DNA from: Bacillota bacterium
Lineage (GTDB): Bacteria; Bacillota; Clostridia; Acetivibrionales; DTU013
Reading direction: 5' to 3'
DNA: 64,000 nucleotides
Assembly (NCBI GenBank): GCA_023418915.1
Contig: JAEZYU010000038.1
Location: 124,001-188,000, forward strand
The translations under genes and the position numbers were made by a program. This document shows, piece after piece, positions 27,534 through 36,163 of the stretch. Below the pieces are notes generated by a model, which saw only the letters and a list, made by a program, of their open reading frames with translations, was not told the DNA's origin and did not search any database. The first letter of the stretch is position 1. Every line of letters begins with the position of its first letter.

Positions 27534-28652
27534 TTAAGCTTCTCTAAAAAAGCTCCTCAATTCATACAGCCCCCATCTGCATTGCAGATATTTGCCTGTC
27601 AGCGCCTTCTCAAGTATTGATTCATGCAGATAAAGCTGTGATGCAAACGAGCGCTTGTCGATAAGCTTTAAAGCCTTTGGTCCTTTTCTAAAAAAGTCCT
27701 TTCTGAAATCGCATATTTTCCGAACAATTGTATATATAATGTCTTCCCGCTGTTCAAGGCACTTTATCAGCCATATAGCATTGTTCAGCCATTCATGCAC
27801 ATGCTCGGCCCGTCCTCCATCCTTTTGACAGAATCCTGCTGTAAATCTTTCTGATAAACAAATATTCGGAAATGCTTCCTCATTGTAAACCACCTGAAGC
27901 TCCTCTCTTGAATCATGGATTATTATATCCGGCAGCGTGCTGCTCGTCACATCGCTGCTGACGTAATTGCGCCCCGGCTTTGGCTCCAGGCACCTTATTT
28001 TTTCAAAGAGCTCATACACATGTTCAGTCTCTATCCCGGTATCATGCGCAACTGACACCGCATCATTTTCCGCTACCTGATCAAGATACTTGAGGACTAT
28101 GAGCTCGGCCTCCCTGTCAGGTTCCTCCTGCTGCCTCAACTGGATGAGAAGACATTCCCCAAGGTTCCTTGCACATATTCCCGAAGGGTCGAAAGACTGC
28201 AGCATTACAAGAACTTCGAGAACCCTGCTCTCAGAGACATCAAGAAAGGCTGCCGCTTCAGAGGTATCGGCCTTGAGGTACCCGTTGTCATCGGTATTGT
28301 CAATAAGAAACTCACCTATCATATAGCTGTTTTTATCCAGACATAGTGCATTAAGCTGCAGCAGAAGGTGCTGTTTGAGTGTTAGTACCTTTTCCGGCTG
28401 CTCGATCACATGATCGTTCATCTGGGCATACTGTCCGAAATCCATAGAGCCGGAGGACTCCATGCCGGTGTTTCCGTCAGGAGCAGCTTCATCCGTTGCT
28501 TCTTCAAGTGCCGGATTGGTATCGAGCTGGTTTTCCACATAGCAAAACAGTTCTCTGGAATCCATTTCAAGTATTTCGATCGCCTGTTTGAGCTGAGGTA
28601 TCAGCAATAGCTTCTGTGAACGGACATGGTTGAAATCATTGTTGAAATCCAA
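27534..28652 (-). CDS. rpoN: RNA polymerase sigma-54 factor homologue lacking the RpoN box
   Basis: A 372-residue homologue of sigma-54, about 70 residues short at the C-terminus. Region I is present (RSQKLLLIPQLKQAIEILEM), then an acidic linker and the core-binding domain (DPSGICARNLGECLLIQL). The HTH region is recognisable but diverged: HESILEKAL replaces the usual HESTVSRA. The protein stops just after ELRSFF. The RpoN box (ARRTVAKYRE), needed to bind the -24 element, is absent. Downstream, still in frame, LSDKKL at 27456-27473 resembles the conserved LSDxKI segment, suggesting a decayed 3' end. The start is TTG with GAGGTG seven bases upstream. No sigma-54 activator gene is in the window. 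Confidence 0.85.
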   Translation of the reverse strand: MDFNNDFNHVRSQKLLLIPQLKQAIEILEMDSRELFCYVENQLDTNPALEEATDEAAPDGNTGMESSGSMDFGQYAQMNDHVIEQPEKVLTLKQHLLLQLNALCLDKNSYMIGEFLIDNTDDNGYLKADTSEAAAFLDVSESRVLEVLVMLQSFDPSGICARNLGECLLIQLRQQEEPDREAELIVLKYLDQVAENDAVSVAHDTGIETEHVYELFEKIRCLEPKPGRNYVSSDVTSSTLPDIIIHDSREELQVVYNEEAFPNICLSERFTAGFCQKDGGRAEHVHEWLNNAIWLIKCLEQREDIIYTIVRKICDFRKDFFRKGPKALKLIDKRSFASQLYLHESILEKALTGKYLQCRWGLYELRSFFREA

Positions 28653-28672
28653 ATGGAATCACCTCGAAAAAA

Positions 28673-28694
28673 GGTTATATAGTATTATATAACC
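28673..28694. promoter_or_regulatory. Perfect 9-bp palindrome upstream of rpoN
   Basis: GGTTATATA-GTAT-TATATAACC lies 20 bases before the rpoN start, just ahead of its SD. It could be an operator or a leader hairpin limiting translation. Confidence 0.4.
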
Positions 28695-28732
28695 TCAAGA
28701 GCAGCTTTAGTAATGCTGGCAGGCCTTAAATT

Positions 28733-28803
28733 GCGAATTTCAGCCTATTTGACCTGAGAAACGTTAAAATGTGTGGGGGGGACATCTATCACCATTATAA
28801 CGG
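28733..28803 (+). repeat. Dispersed intergenic palindrome, copy g
   Basis: TTTCAGCCT...CTGAGAAACG, then GTGTGGGGGGGACATCTATCACC and ATTATAACG. It aligns along its length with copies b and d but with weakened stems. It lies between the CPBP protease stop and rpoN. Confidence 0.6.
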
Positions 28804-28809
28804 ACAGCT

Positions 28810-29748
28810 TCACATTCCAATATATTTCACAGCCATGAAGGTAAATATGTAAAAAAGCGTCCACAAAATATACAATACAAGCACTGCCGTAACCGGCCAG
28901 TGAGACAATATTGCCCTGACATCCCCGCGGGTTTTTGATATGGAAGGCATTATGACTGATTTTCCCTCTGTGACCTTCCTGAAAAAGTATAAAAGCACGG
29001 CGGTAACGGCCAATGCCGCTATACCCATGCCTATTATGCCGAGCAATTCTTCCCCGGTCAATGATATCGACTCAGCCGGAGTGGGATCACTCCACAGGTA
29101 CTGTATGATCTCAGCGATCGCATTGTTAAGAAAATGCGCCAGCATGCCTGCAAAAATTGAACCGGTTCTCACTACATAATAGCCTATGATCATTCCTAAG
29201 AAAATCGGTCCTACAAGATTTGTTACATCAAAGTGGAATAGTCCGAACAATATCGAAACAATGATCACCGCCTTATACGAACCGCGCCTTTCATATGCAG
29301 TCAGCAGGAAACCGCGGTGCATCAGCTCCTCACACACTCCCGGTGTTATGCCTATGATCGCTATCCCAACTATCAGCTCCGTGATGTTTTTAGGTACGGG
29401 CAGGTTCGTCGGCGGCAGTTCTACGATAAACTGAAGCAAATATGCCACAATATTGTTGAGCATTGTTGCCGCTAAAAGTGCAGGAATCGACAGCAATATG
29501 ATCAGCAAAGCCGGTAAAAGATCCAGCTTTTTGAACCTGAAGGTCTCCTTGATGCTTATTTTCTTAGCCTTACAATAAATTAAAACAAATGAGGCGATAA
29601 GGACCTGATTTATAATAAGGAACACATACATGTTATCTAGTAAGACCTCACCCAGAAAGATACCTGCTATGAATTGGTACAGCAAAAACACAACTGTGAA
29701 AGCAAAAAACAGCTTGTTTGCACCTGTCAACGTCAGTTTGTTATTCAT
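28810..29748 (-). CDS. CPBP family intramembrane metalloprotease
   Basis: Membrane protein of 312 residues with about eight hydrophobic segments and the CPBP/CAAX-protease motifs: EELMHRGF (catalytic Glu pair and Arg), FGLFHFD (His) and HFLNN. The usual roles are prenyl-CAAX-like processing or bacteriocin self-immunity; which applies here is unknown. ATG at 29748 overlaps the stop of the folate cyclo-ligase gene by eight bases (ATGAATAA), with AAAGGA eight bases upstream, so translation is coupled. Confidence 0.9.
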   Translation of the reverse strand: MNNKLTLTGANKLFFAFTVVFLLYQFIAGIFLGEVLLDNMYVFLIINQVLIASFVLIYCKAKKISIKETFRFKKLDLLPALLIILLSIPALLAATMLNNIVAYLLQFIVELPPTNLPVPKNITELIVGIAIIGITPGVCEELMHRGFLLTAYERRGSYKAVIIVSILFGLFHFDVTNLVGPIFLGMIIGYYVVRTGSIFAGMLAHFLNNAIAEIIQYLWSDPTPAESISLTGEELLGIIGMGIAALAVTAVLLYFFRKVTEGKSVIMPSISKTRGDVRAILSHWPVTAVLVLYILWTLFYIFTFMAVKYIGM

Positions 29749-30352
29749 CAATATGATCCTTTCCATCCTTCTTGATAATGCATCTCTTCTCGGTAATTAC
29801 CATATCAAGGCTGAAATCATGTTTATCCACCGGAATTATATCAGCCATTTGTATCTCAAAAGCAACTCCGACCTTCGGACAATCTGCCCGCAGTAATGGC
29901 AGCAGTCTGTCATAATAACCTGCTCCGTACCCCATTCTGTTCAATAAGATATCAAAAGCAATACCAGGTATAACAGCCAGGTCAATTTTACCCGGCTCCA
30001 GTAAAGCCGAACGAGATGGAACCGGCTCAAGGATACGCTTGAATCCCTCCTCTAAGTCGTCCTTCAGATCTCTGACCTCATATAGTTTGAGCATTCTGAT
30101 CTCCCCATCAGTCGTTTCTACTCTGGGAAGTGCAACCATTTTGCCATCCGACATGCATTTGCTGATAAAAGCTTGCGTCATCACTTCGTTGCCAAATGAC
30201 ATATATGCCAATATGACATCAGCTTTTTTGTATTCGTTCATGGAGCTGAGCCGTTCGAAGACTGCGCCGCTTTTTACCGACACCTGATCCTTGCTCAGGC
30301 TGTTCCTTTTATTAAGAAATTGCTTACGCTGTTTTTGTTTCTCGTTCATCAT
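29741..30352 (-). CDS. 5-formyltetrahydrofolate cyclo-ligase
   Basis: Enzyme of 203 residues that converts 5-formyl-THF to 5,10-methenyl-THF with ATP. The basic N-terminus (KQRKQFLNKRNSLS) and the motif GYGAGYYDRLLP near 145 identify the family (MTHFS/YgfA). It heads a short coupled pair with the CPBP protease gene. Confidence 0.92.
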   Translation of the reverse strand: MMNEKQKQRKQFLNKRNSLSKDQVSVKSGAVFERLSSMNEYKKADVILAYMSFGNEVMTQAFISKCMSDGKMVALPRVETTDGEIRMLKLYEVRDLKDDLEEGFKRILEPVPSRSALLEPGKIDLAVIPGIAFDILLNRMGYGAGYYDRLLPLLRADCPKVGVAFEIQMADIIPVDKHDFSLDMVITEKRCIIKKDGKDHIDE

Positions 30353-30380
30353 AGGTTACCTTTTAATTCTGATACCACAG

Positions 30381-31052
30381 TCATTGTACAGTTAGGAAAA
30401 TTCTCAGAGGGTGCAAAACAAAAGCAGAAAAAATATACAAAAGTGTCAGCACCGATATCGTGCCCAGTAATGTCAGGCCATAAAGCCTAGGTCTTCCATT
30501 GACACCCGCTCTTGCAAATATGGTATATGCCAGCCTTGATATCAATGAAAGAAAGCCGGTAATAAAAATGAGGCCTGCTGCGATATAAGGCACAAGACCA
30601 TTCAGCAGCAAGACAGCCAAAACTGCACCGGCGAGACAAACCGTCACCAATTCATACCATCTCTTCAGAACTGCACATTCATTATGTCTGTGTATCCTGA
30701 AATTAGCCGCCGGCACCAGCAGAAACGGTATCGGCAACCCAAATAACAAACCGGTGAATAATCTTGTGGTATTATTCGTCTCAATAAAGCCAGTATATGA
30801 CAACGCACCATCTGCCATCATGGGAATCATCATAACTACCATAACTATTGCAACGACAAGGGCAGGCGGTTTTTGCGCTTTGAGCCTTCGAGCCAGCAAC
30901 AGGAATACAAAGGCTGTCATAATACCAGTATATATGCCCGTATCACGTGCGCACACAGGCAATACTATACCCCCGGCTGTCAATGATCTCTCAGGCAGCT
31001 GGTGGCAAATGAGAGATCCTGCCAGATCGAATATATCCCTGATTACATTCAT
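30381..31052 (-). CDS. DUF2085 family membrane protein
   Basis: Integral membrane protein of 223 residues with five or six spans. The N-terminal segment SLICHQLPERSL followed by VCARDTGIYTG is the Cys/His/Asp signature of DUF2085. Function is unknown; the conserved Cys and His could bind a metal. It follows the zinc-ribbon membrane protein gene by six bases, so the two are probably one operon. Confidence 0.88.
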   Translation of the reverse strand: MNVIRDIFDLAGSLICHQLPERSLTAGGIVLPVCARDTGIYTGIMTAFVFLLLARRLKAQKPPALVVAIVMVVMMIPMMADGALSYTGFIETNNTTRLFTGLLFGLPIPFLLVPAANFRIHRHNECAVLKRWYELVTVCLAGAVLAVLLLNGLVPYIAAGLIFITGFLSLISRLAYTIFARAGVNGRPRLYGLTLLGTISVLTLLYIFSAFVLHPLRIFLTVQ

Positions 31053-31058
31053 GATCTA

Positions 31059-31646
31059 TCAGTAATACGACAAGCTCTGCCCGAGCAGTGATAGCACAAA
31101 GCAGCTGACACAGGACAGCACAAACATCGCAAGGCTGGCTACCAGCAATGCCACTCCGAAGGATTTTCTGTCACTGTCACCATCAGAGCTCATAAAGACT
31201 ATCGCTGTTATAATACCCGCCAACTGCCCTATGCCCGGCAATACTGTAAAAAGAACAGTCAGAAATACCTTCAGGCCGTTACTGAGAGGTGTTTTGCCGC
31301 CATTTGAAGGTGTTGGCTGCTGGTTACGCGGGTAATAAGGTCTCTGGGTGCCTTGATTATATGGGCCTGCCTGCCAGCCCTCGTTTTGCTGTCTGTAAGC
31401 ATCATCATTCCCTGCTTCCGACTCCCTGCCTTCATCAGGACTCTGACCACTGAGAGCGGCCTCATGCTTATCTTCAGGCTGAGGCATGACAGTGTTGTTT
31501 TCACCGGTATCTTGCTGCGGTTCAGCAACGCTGAAACTGTCATCAACAGTCACTTCCAGTATACTCCCGCAGTATGGACAGCGGCTTGCACTGCGGGGTA
31601 TGGTCTCGCCACAAAACCCGCACTTTTTTTGCATATTGTAATCCAA
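31059..31646 (-). CDS. Zinc-ribbon membrane protein
   Basis: Protein of 195 residues. An N-terminal zinc ribbon with two Cys pairs (CGFCGETIPRSASRCPYCGS) is followed by a long disordered Gln/Gly/Glu-rich linker (about 40-120), then two hydrophobic segments (about 128-150 and 163-190). It could be a membrane-anchored sensor or scaffold. It sits directly upstream of the DUF2085 gene. Confidence 0.8.
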   Translation of the reverse strand: MDYNMQKKCGFCGETIPRSASRCPYCGSILEVTVDDSFSVAEPQQDTGENNTVMPQPEDKHEAALSGQSPDEGRESEAGNDDAYRQQNEGWQAGPYNQGTQRPYYPRNQQPTPSNGGKTPLSNGLKVFLTVLFTVLPGIGQLAGIITAIVFMSSDGDSDRKSFGVALLVASLAMFVLSCVSCFVLSLLGQSLSYY

Positions 31647-31763
31647 AAAACTGCCTCCTCACATAATTGTTTTAAGTTGCTATTTGATTTAAGCTACTAT
31701 TCGCCCACTTATTCATAAAATCCTTTTTTTATGTACTTTAATACCCAAGTTAAGCGACCAGCT

Positions 31764-31785
31764 TACATATATCGCCTCGTTATCG
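31764..31785 (+). repeat. Dispersed intergenic palindrome, copy c (half element)
   Basis: ACATATATCGCCTCGTTAT matches the right half of copy b exactly over 19 bases. The left arm is lost. It ends two bases from the stop of the ASKHA-domain gene. Confidence 0.6.
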
Positions 31786-31786
31786 T

Positions 31787-33610
31787 CTAAAAAAACATAT
31801 TATCTACATATTTTTCAGTAAAATATGCTGAAGCTGAAAGCTCAACATACTCCACATTTTCAGCGATCCTCTGTGTTGTCTCGAGCATATTCAGTGAAAG
31901 CAGACATTCCGCAGCTCCCGAACCTGATGCATTTCCGACAGCCTCTACCCTGTCTGCTAAAGCCGCAGGCAAAAGCCCGATCCCTGATGCAGTACTGACA
32001 TGTATGCTGCTGCCGAAGCCGCCTGCGAGAAAGACTTTTTTAATGCCTTCATATCCGATGCCGGAGTGCTTTATCAGTGTTTCGATTCCTGCCGCAATTG
32101 CAGCTTTTGCATTCTGTATTTCTCTGATATCCTTCTGTGTAATACAGATAGCTTCTCCAGTGCTGCTTTCGTGCTCCTGCACAAGTACAAAGGCTCTCAT
32201 ACCGTCAACGTCTTTAAGCCTGCTTCGCACCTCCCGAGGCAGTATATCCTGCTCTTCCGGATCTGCAAGCTTTCCTGTCTCATCGATGGCTCCGACGGAA
32301 ATGAGCTCTGATATAGCATCTATTATACCCGATCCACATATGCCGCTTGCCTTTACCTGTCCAATCACGGAATATTTAAAGTCCGGACCTCCTTTGAATG
32401 AATCGATAGCGCCGGTCACTCCTCCCATGCCAAAGCGTATGTTTGCTCCTTCAAAAGCCGGTCCGGCCGCAGTTGAACATGCAATAAGCCGATCCTTCCC
32501 GCCGATCACGATCTCGCCATTCGTACCGATATCTACCAGCAGCGCCGTCCCATCCAGCTCATACATACCACACGAAAGTATAGCGGCTACCGTATCTGCG
32601 CCAACATATGCCGAAACACAGGGCAGAACAGTCCCGAAACCCTTGCTGTTCATAATCAGGCCATTGTCCTTTGCAGGAAAACGCATCGATCCGCAGGTGA
32701 CCGGTACAAAAGGCGATACGGCAATTCCGGAAGCATCAAGTCCTGTCAGGAAATGAAGCATAGTGGTATTGCCGCTGAATACGACATTATATATGTTATT
32801 TATGTCTATCTCCGCCTTGCCGGAAACCTGTATCAACAGCTCATTTATGCACTCTGTTATCTGCGAGCGCATTTCATTTGCATCATCTCTTGATCCTTTG
32901 GAATAGTCTATTCTGGAAATCACATCTGCTCCGTATTTGCGCTGTGGGTTGAGCATAGAGCCTACGGCAAGCAAGCTGCCGCTGTTCATGTCAAATAGGT
33001 ACGCAGCAACAGTTGTTGTACCAATATCAAAAGCGGCTCCAAAAAGTCTTGAAGTGGTATTGCCAGGTTCTACGGATAGCATCCTCCCTCCTGCGCTTAC
33101 CACAGTGACCTTATATTCAGAGCTCCCTAAAGCCTGCGGCAGCTCCTGCAGCAGTGATAAATCCTCCACACGGTTTGTGAAGCGGGCTGCCAAAAGTATT
33201 CTTTCCAAATCAGGAGTCTGATCCTCCAGTGAAGGCGGCGTCAGTTCCATATACTCTTTTTTGACCAATGGATCCAGCGATACGCTGCGCTGGATACCAT
33301 CAGTCATTATGGCTGCTTCTGCATCTATTTCGTCAATGTAGACATCGATATCGGATAATACCCTGCATCTGCACGTAAGGCGGTAACCCCTGTCGAGTTT
33401 CTCTGCTCCAAGGAGCGTTCTTTCGCTATCTGAGGGCCCAGTAAAATCACCTCTGACTCGTGCCGCACATTTCCCGCATGTACCTTTGCCCCCGCACGGC
33501 GTGTCCATCTGTATTCCGCTTATTCGAAGCACATCCAGCAGGTTGTCTCCCTGGTTAGCTTTATAAGTCTTAATGCCATCCTTCTTATGTATATTGATAC
33601 TGTATTGCAT
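31787..33610 (-). CDS. Ferredoxin-ASKHA corrinoid-activation ATPase (RACo-like, DUF4445)
   Basis: Protein of 607 residues. An N-terminal [2Fe-2S] plant-type ferredoxin domain has CGGKGTCGKCAARV near 40 and CRC near 80. A linker leads to a large ASKHA ATPase domain with GAAFDIGTTTVAAYLFD, LLVDIGTNGEIV and FLAGGFGSSIH. RACo-type proteins use ATP to drive reduction of corrinoid cofactors in methyltransferase systems back to Co(I). ATG at 33610 has GGAGG five bases upstream; longer in-frame extensions have no SD. No corrinoid protein or methyltransferase gene is adjacent, so its partner is elsewhere. Confidence 0.9.
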   Translation of the reverse strand: MQYSINIHKKDGIKTYKANQGDNLLDVLRISGIQMDTPCGGKGTCGKCAARVRGDFTGPSDSERTLLGAEKLDRGYRLTCRCRVLSDIDVYIDEIDAEAAIMTDGIQRSVSLDPLVKKEYMELTPPSLEDQTPDLERILLAARFTNRVEDLSLLQELPQALGSSEYKVTVVSAGGRMLSVEPGNTTSRLFGAAFDIGTTTVAAYLFDMNSGSLLAVGSMLNPQRKYGADVISRIDYSKGSRDDANEMRSQITECINELLIQVSGKAEIDINNIYNVVFSGNTTMLHFLTGLDASGIAVSPFVPVTCGSMRFPAKDNGLIMNSKGFGTVLPCVSAYVGADTVAAILSCGMYELDGTALLVDIGTNGEIVIGGKDRLIACSTAAGPAFEGANIRFGMGGVTGAIDSFKGGPDFKYSVIGQVKASGICGSGIIDAISELISVGAIDETGKLADPEEQDILPREVRSRLKDVDGMRAFVLVQEHESSTGEAICITQKDIREIQNAKAAIAAGIETLIKHSGIGYEGIKKVFLAGGFGSSIHVSTASGIGLLPAALADRVEAVGNASGSGAAECLLSLNMLETTQRIAENVEYVELSASAYFTEKYVDNMFF

Positions 33611-33727
33611 TTTATCCTCCATATATTCCGGCATACTCCATATACTTCGGCTCCGTAAGACCGGCAATTCTATTCATACTTTTTCTGTGACGTTTCGTTT
33701 ATGTCTTTTAGGCCTCAGGCCTTTTGT

Positions 33728-34129
33728 TTATGCCTGATCGTGCGGTCCATCTTCAGATTCAGTAATATGCATATCCTGCTTTCTGCCGCACTTATGACAG
33801 TATTCCATTTCAATTTCAAGTACTGTACCGCAGTCTGGGCATGCTTTTACATTTTTCAGTTCCAATATCTTATCCTTCATCTCATCAATACTGGAAATGA
33901 TCTCATCAATTCTGATACATTTTTCCAGAAGCTTCTCACTTACCTCTTTGCCTTCAGTATGGTCTTCATAAAGCTGCTTTCCTATTTCTGCGTATATTTT
34001 TTTGATTTTTTCTTCCTCAGCATTGATGTTTATATTCAACCTTGTGACCTCGACAACACTGCCTGATATTTTTGCAGCTGCTTTTGCCGTGTACGTCACC
34101 CTTTTTGTAAAATTGTCCAATACAGACAC
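33728..34129 (-). CDS. Zinc-ribbon protein with helical N-terminus
   Basis: Protein of 133 residues. A helical region (SVLDNFTKRVTYTAKAAAKISG, then a Glu/Lys-rich coiled coil to about 90) ends in a zinc ribbon with CPDCG and CHKCG. GTG at 34129 is chosen because GGGGAG lies six bases before it. Similar small zinc-ribbon proteins are common in Clostridia without an assigned role. Confidence 0.78.
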   Translation of the reverse strand: MSVLDNFTKRVTYTAKAAAKISGSVVEVTRLNININAEEEKIKKIYAEIGKQLYEDHTEGKEVSEKLLEKCIRIDEIISSIDEMKDKILELKNVKACPDCGTVLEIEMEYCHKCGRKQDMHITESEDGPHDQA

Positions 34130-34191
34130 ATCTATCTCCCCTTTCAAAATTCTATCAGATAATAATGTCTTTATGCATGGACTAAGGTGGG

Positions 34192-34234
34192 TGCAGCGTT
34201 TCAACGAGGCGGGAAATATGCTCGCACCGTTTTC
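34192..34234 (+). repeat. Dispersed intergenic palindrome, copy e (diverged)
   Basis: GCAGCGTTTCAACGAGGCGGGAAATATGCTCGCACCGTTTTC. The left half matches copy f (GCAGTGTTTCAACGAG) and the right half is degenerate. It is followed after 46 bases by copy d, forming a tandem pair. Confidence 0.5.
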
Positions 34235-34279
34235 TTTCGATCATTCGAAAAAAAATATCTGAAAGTCAATCGGTACCCC

Positions 34280-34350
34280 AAGCGTTTTTTCAGCCTAAAG
34301 GTTGAAAAGACGCAAAGAGGTGGAGGACATAATTCGCCTCGTTATAATGC
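34280..34350 (+). repeat. Dispersed intergenic palindrome, copy d
   Basis: AGCGTTTTTTCAGCC-TAAA-GGTTGAAAAGACG, then GAGGTG-GAGGACATAATT-CGCCTC (34317-34340) and GTTATAATG. G-T changes in the stems keep pairing possible. From 34351 to the gltX promoter I see nothing further. Confidence 0.78.
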
Positions 34351-34593
34351 CTTGTTATGATGCCTCATTATATTATATTATTCCAATGAGCCGGCAAATA
34401 CAATAACATTATAAACTCTGCTTTTTACGGTATCACACTTAAGGCGTTGTATATCTTATCGTTTTTGCAGCTATACGGCAAAAAGATGTGAAAACTATTA
34501 GTATAACGTTAAGTCCGTATGATGCTGTGAATTCGTAAAGCAATAAAGAGAAACATGCTTCTTCGTTCGGTTATAACGCATATATCGGGTTTC

Positions 34594-34622
34594 TTGACTA
34601 ATATTTTTGTAAATAATATAAT
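34594..34622 (+). promoter_or_regulatory. Sigma-A promoter of gltX-glnS
   Basis: TTGACT (34594-34599), a 17-base spacer and a perfect TATAAT (34617-34622), 57 bases before gltX. No T-box features (specifier stem or the GGGTGGNACC antiterminator sequence) are present. Confidence 0.8.
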
Positions 34623-34679
34623 CAAAAGAAAAATCAGCGGCAATCAAGCAATAATCGCTGCAGAAGGAGAGACAAGCGT

Positions 34680-36131
34680 ATGGCGGGAAATGTCAGAACA
34701 AGATTTGCACCGAGCCCGACAGGGTACATGCACATCGGAAATCTTCGGACAGCATTATATGAATATCTGATCGCCAAAAGATATGGCGGCAGCTTTATTC
34801 TTAGAATAGAGGATACGGATAAGGACCGGTTTGTAGAAGGGGCTACCGACGTTATTTACAAGACTCTTAAGATGGCCGGGCTGGATCATGACGAAGGCCC
34901 GGACAAGGGCGGCCCATATGGACCCTACATACAAAGCGAACGTAAAGGTTCATACATGGAATATGCAAAAAAACTCATAGATATGGACGCTGCCTACTAT
35001 TGCTTCTGCAGCAGGGATAGGCTCACAGCACTCAAGCAGGAGCATGAGCGTGAAGGAAAGCAATACAAGTATGACAGACACTGTTTGAAGCTCAGCTGCG
35101 AAGAAATTGAACAAAAGCTTACTGACGGCGTCCCTTTTGTCATTCGTCAAAAGATGCCCGATACCGGCACTACCAGCTTTGATGATGCGGTATATGGAAC
35201 GATCACTGTTGACAACAGTGAACTGGAGGATCAGGTCCTCATTAAATCCGACGGCCTTCCTACATACAACTTCGCCAACGTTATTGATGATCATCTGATG
35301 GGCATAACGCATGTGGTCAGAGGCAATGAGTATCTCTCCTCCACCCCTAAGTACAATCTTCTGTACAAGGCATTCGGTTGGGATGTGCCTGTATATGTAC
35401 ACGTTTCTACAATCATTACACCAGAAGGACGTAAAATGGCAAAACGCCACGGAGACCCTTCCTTTGAAGATCTCATAAGTCAGGGTTTTCTGGTTGAAGC
35501 CGTTATAAACTATGTGGCGCTGCTCGGCTGGAGCCCCGGTACAGAGCAGGAAATTTTCTCGCTTAAGGAGCTGGAGCAGGTCTTCGATATCCGCGGGATA
35601 AGTAAATCACCTGCAGTGTTCGACATAACAAAGTTGAAATGGATGAATGGCGAATATATACGAAAAATGACACCGGAACAATTTCACAAGGCCGCAAGCC
35701 CTTGTTACAGCAAAACATTGCCTGCCAAAGGCATAGACATATCCAGAGTAAGCAGGCTCTTACAGCCGAGGACCGAGATGCTCTCGGAAATATCCGGGAA
35801 GATTGACTTTCTTGAAGAGCTGCCGGATTATGATATATCTCTTTATGTCCATAAAAAAATGAAAACCGACACATCCAACTCTCTTGAAAGCCTCAAAGGT
35901 GCGCTGCCGGTTCTGGAAAACCTCACCTCCTGGGCAAACGATGAGATATACAGCGCATTAACGGAACTTGCTGCAAAGCTTGGCATCAAAAACAGTCAGA
36001 TGCTTTGGCCGATACGCACTGCTCTATCAGGCAAGGATGTTACACCAGGCGGTGCGACCGAGCTTGCCGAGATCCTCGGCAAGGAGGAATCGCTCAGAAG
36101 AATAACTGCAGGCATAAAAAAACTGAGTTGA
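34680..36131 (+). CDS. gltX: Glutamyl-tRNA synthetase
   Basis: Class I aminoacyl-tRNA synthetase of 483 residues that charges tRNA-Glu. HIGH motif as TGYMHIGNLR (14-23), KMSKS variant KMAKRHGDP near 250, and a normal C-terminal anticodon-binding helical domain. SD AAGGAGA lies upstream of the ATG. glnS follows after 32 bases under the same promoter. Confidence 0.97.
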   Translation: MAGNVRTRFAPSPTGYMHIGNLRTALYEYLIAKRYGGSFILRIEDTDKDRFVEGATDVIYKTLKMAGLDHDEGPDKGGPYGPYIQSERKGSYMEYAKKLIDMDAAYYCFCSRDRLTALKQEHEREGKQYKYDRHCLKLSCEEIEQKLTDGVPFVIRQKMPDTGTTSFDDAVYGTITVDNSELEDQVLIKSDGLPTYNFANVIDDHLMGITHVVRGNEYLSSTPKYNLLYKAFGWDVPVYVHVSTIITPEGRKMAKRHGDPSFEDLISQGFLVEAVINYVALLGWSPGTEQEIFSLKELEQVFDIRGISKSPAVFDITKLKWMNGEYIRKMTPEQFHKAASPCYSKTLPAKGIDISRVSRLLQPRTEMLSEISGKIDFLEELPDYDISLYVHKKMKTDTSNSLESLKGALPVLENLTSWANDEIYSALTELAAKLGIKNSQMLWPIRTALSGKDVTPGGATELAEILGKEESLRRITAGIKKLS

Positions 36132-36163
36132 AATACACAATAGAATAGCTGGAGGTAAAAATT

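Noticed and set aside
25200..28700. Prophage or integrated element around the serine recombinase
   Set aside because: Flanking genes are chromosomal, with no phage structural genes and no paired direct repeats visible.
34380..34680. Possible T-box leader ahead of gltX
   Set aside because: No specifier stem, no AGNGGTG box and no GGGTGGNACC antiterminator; a plain promoter explains the region.
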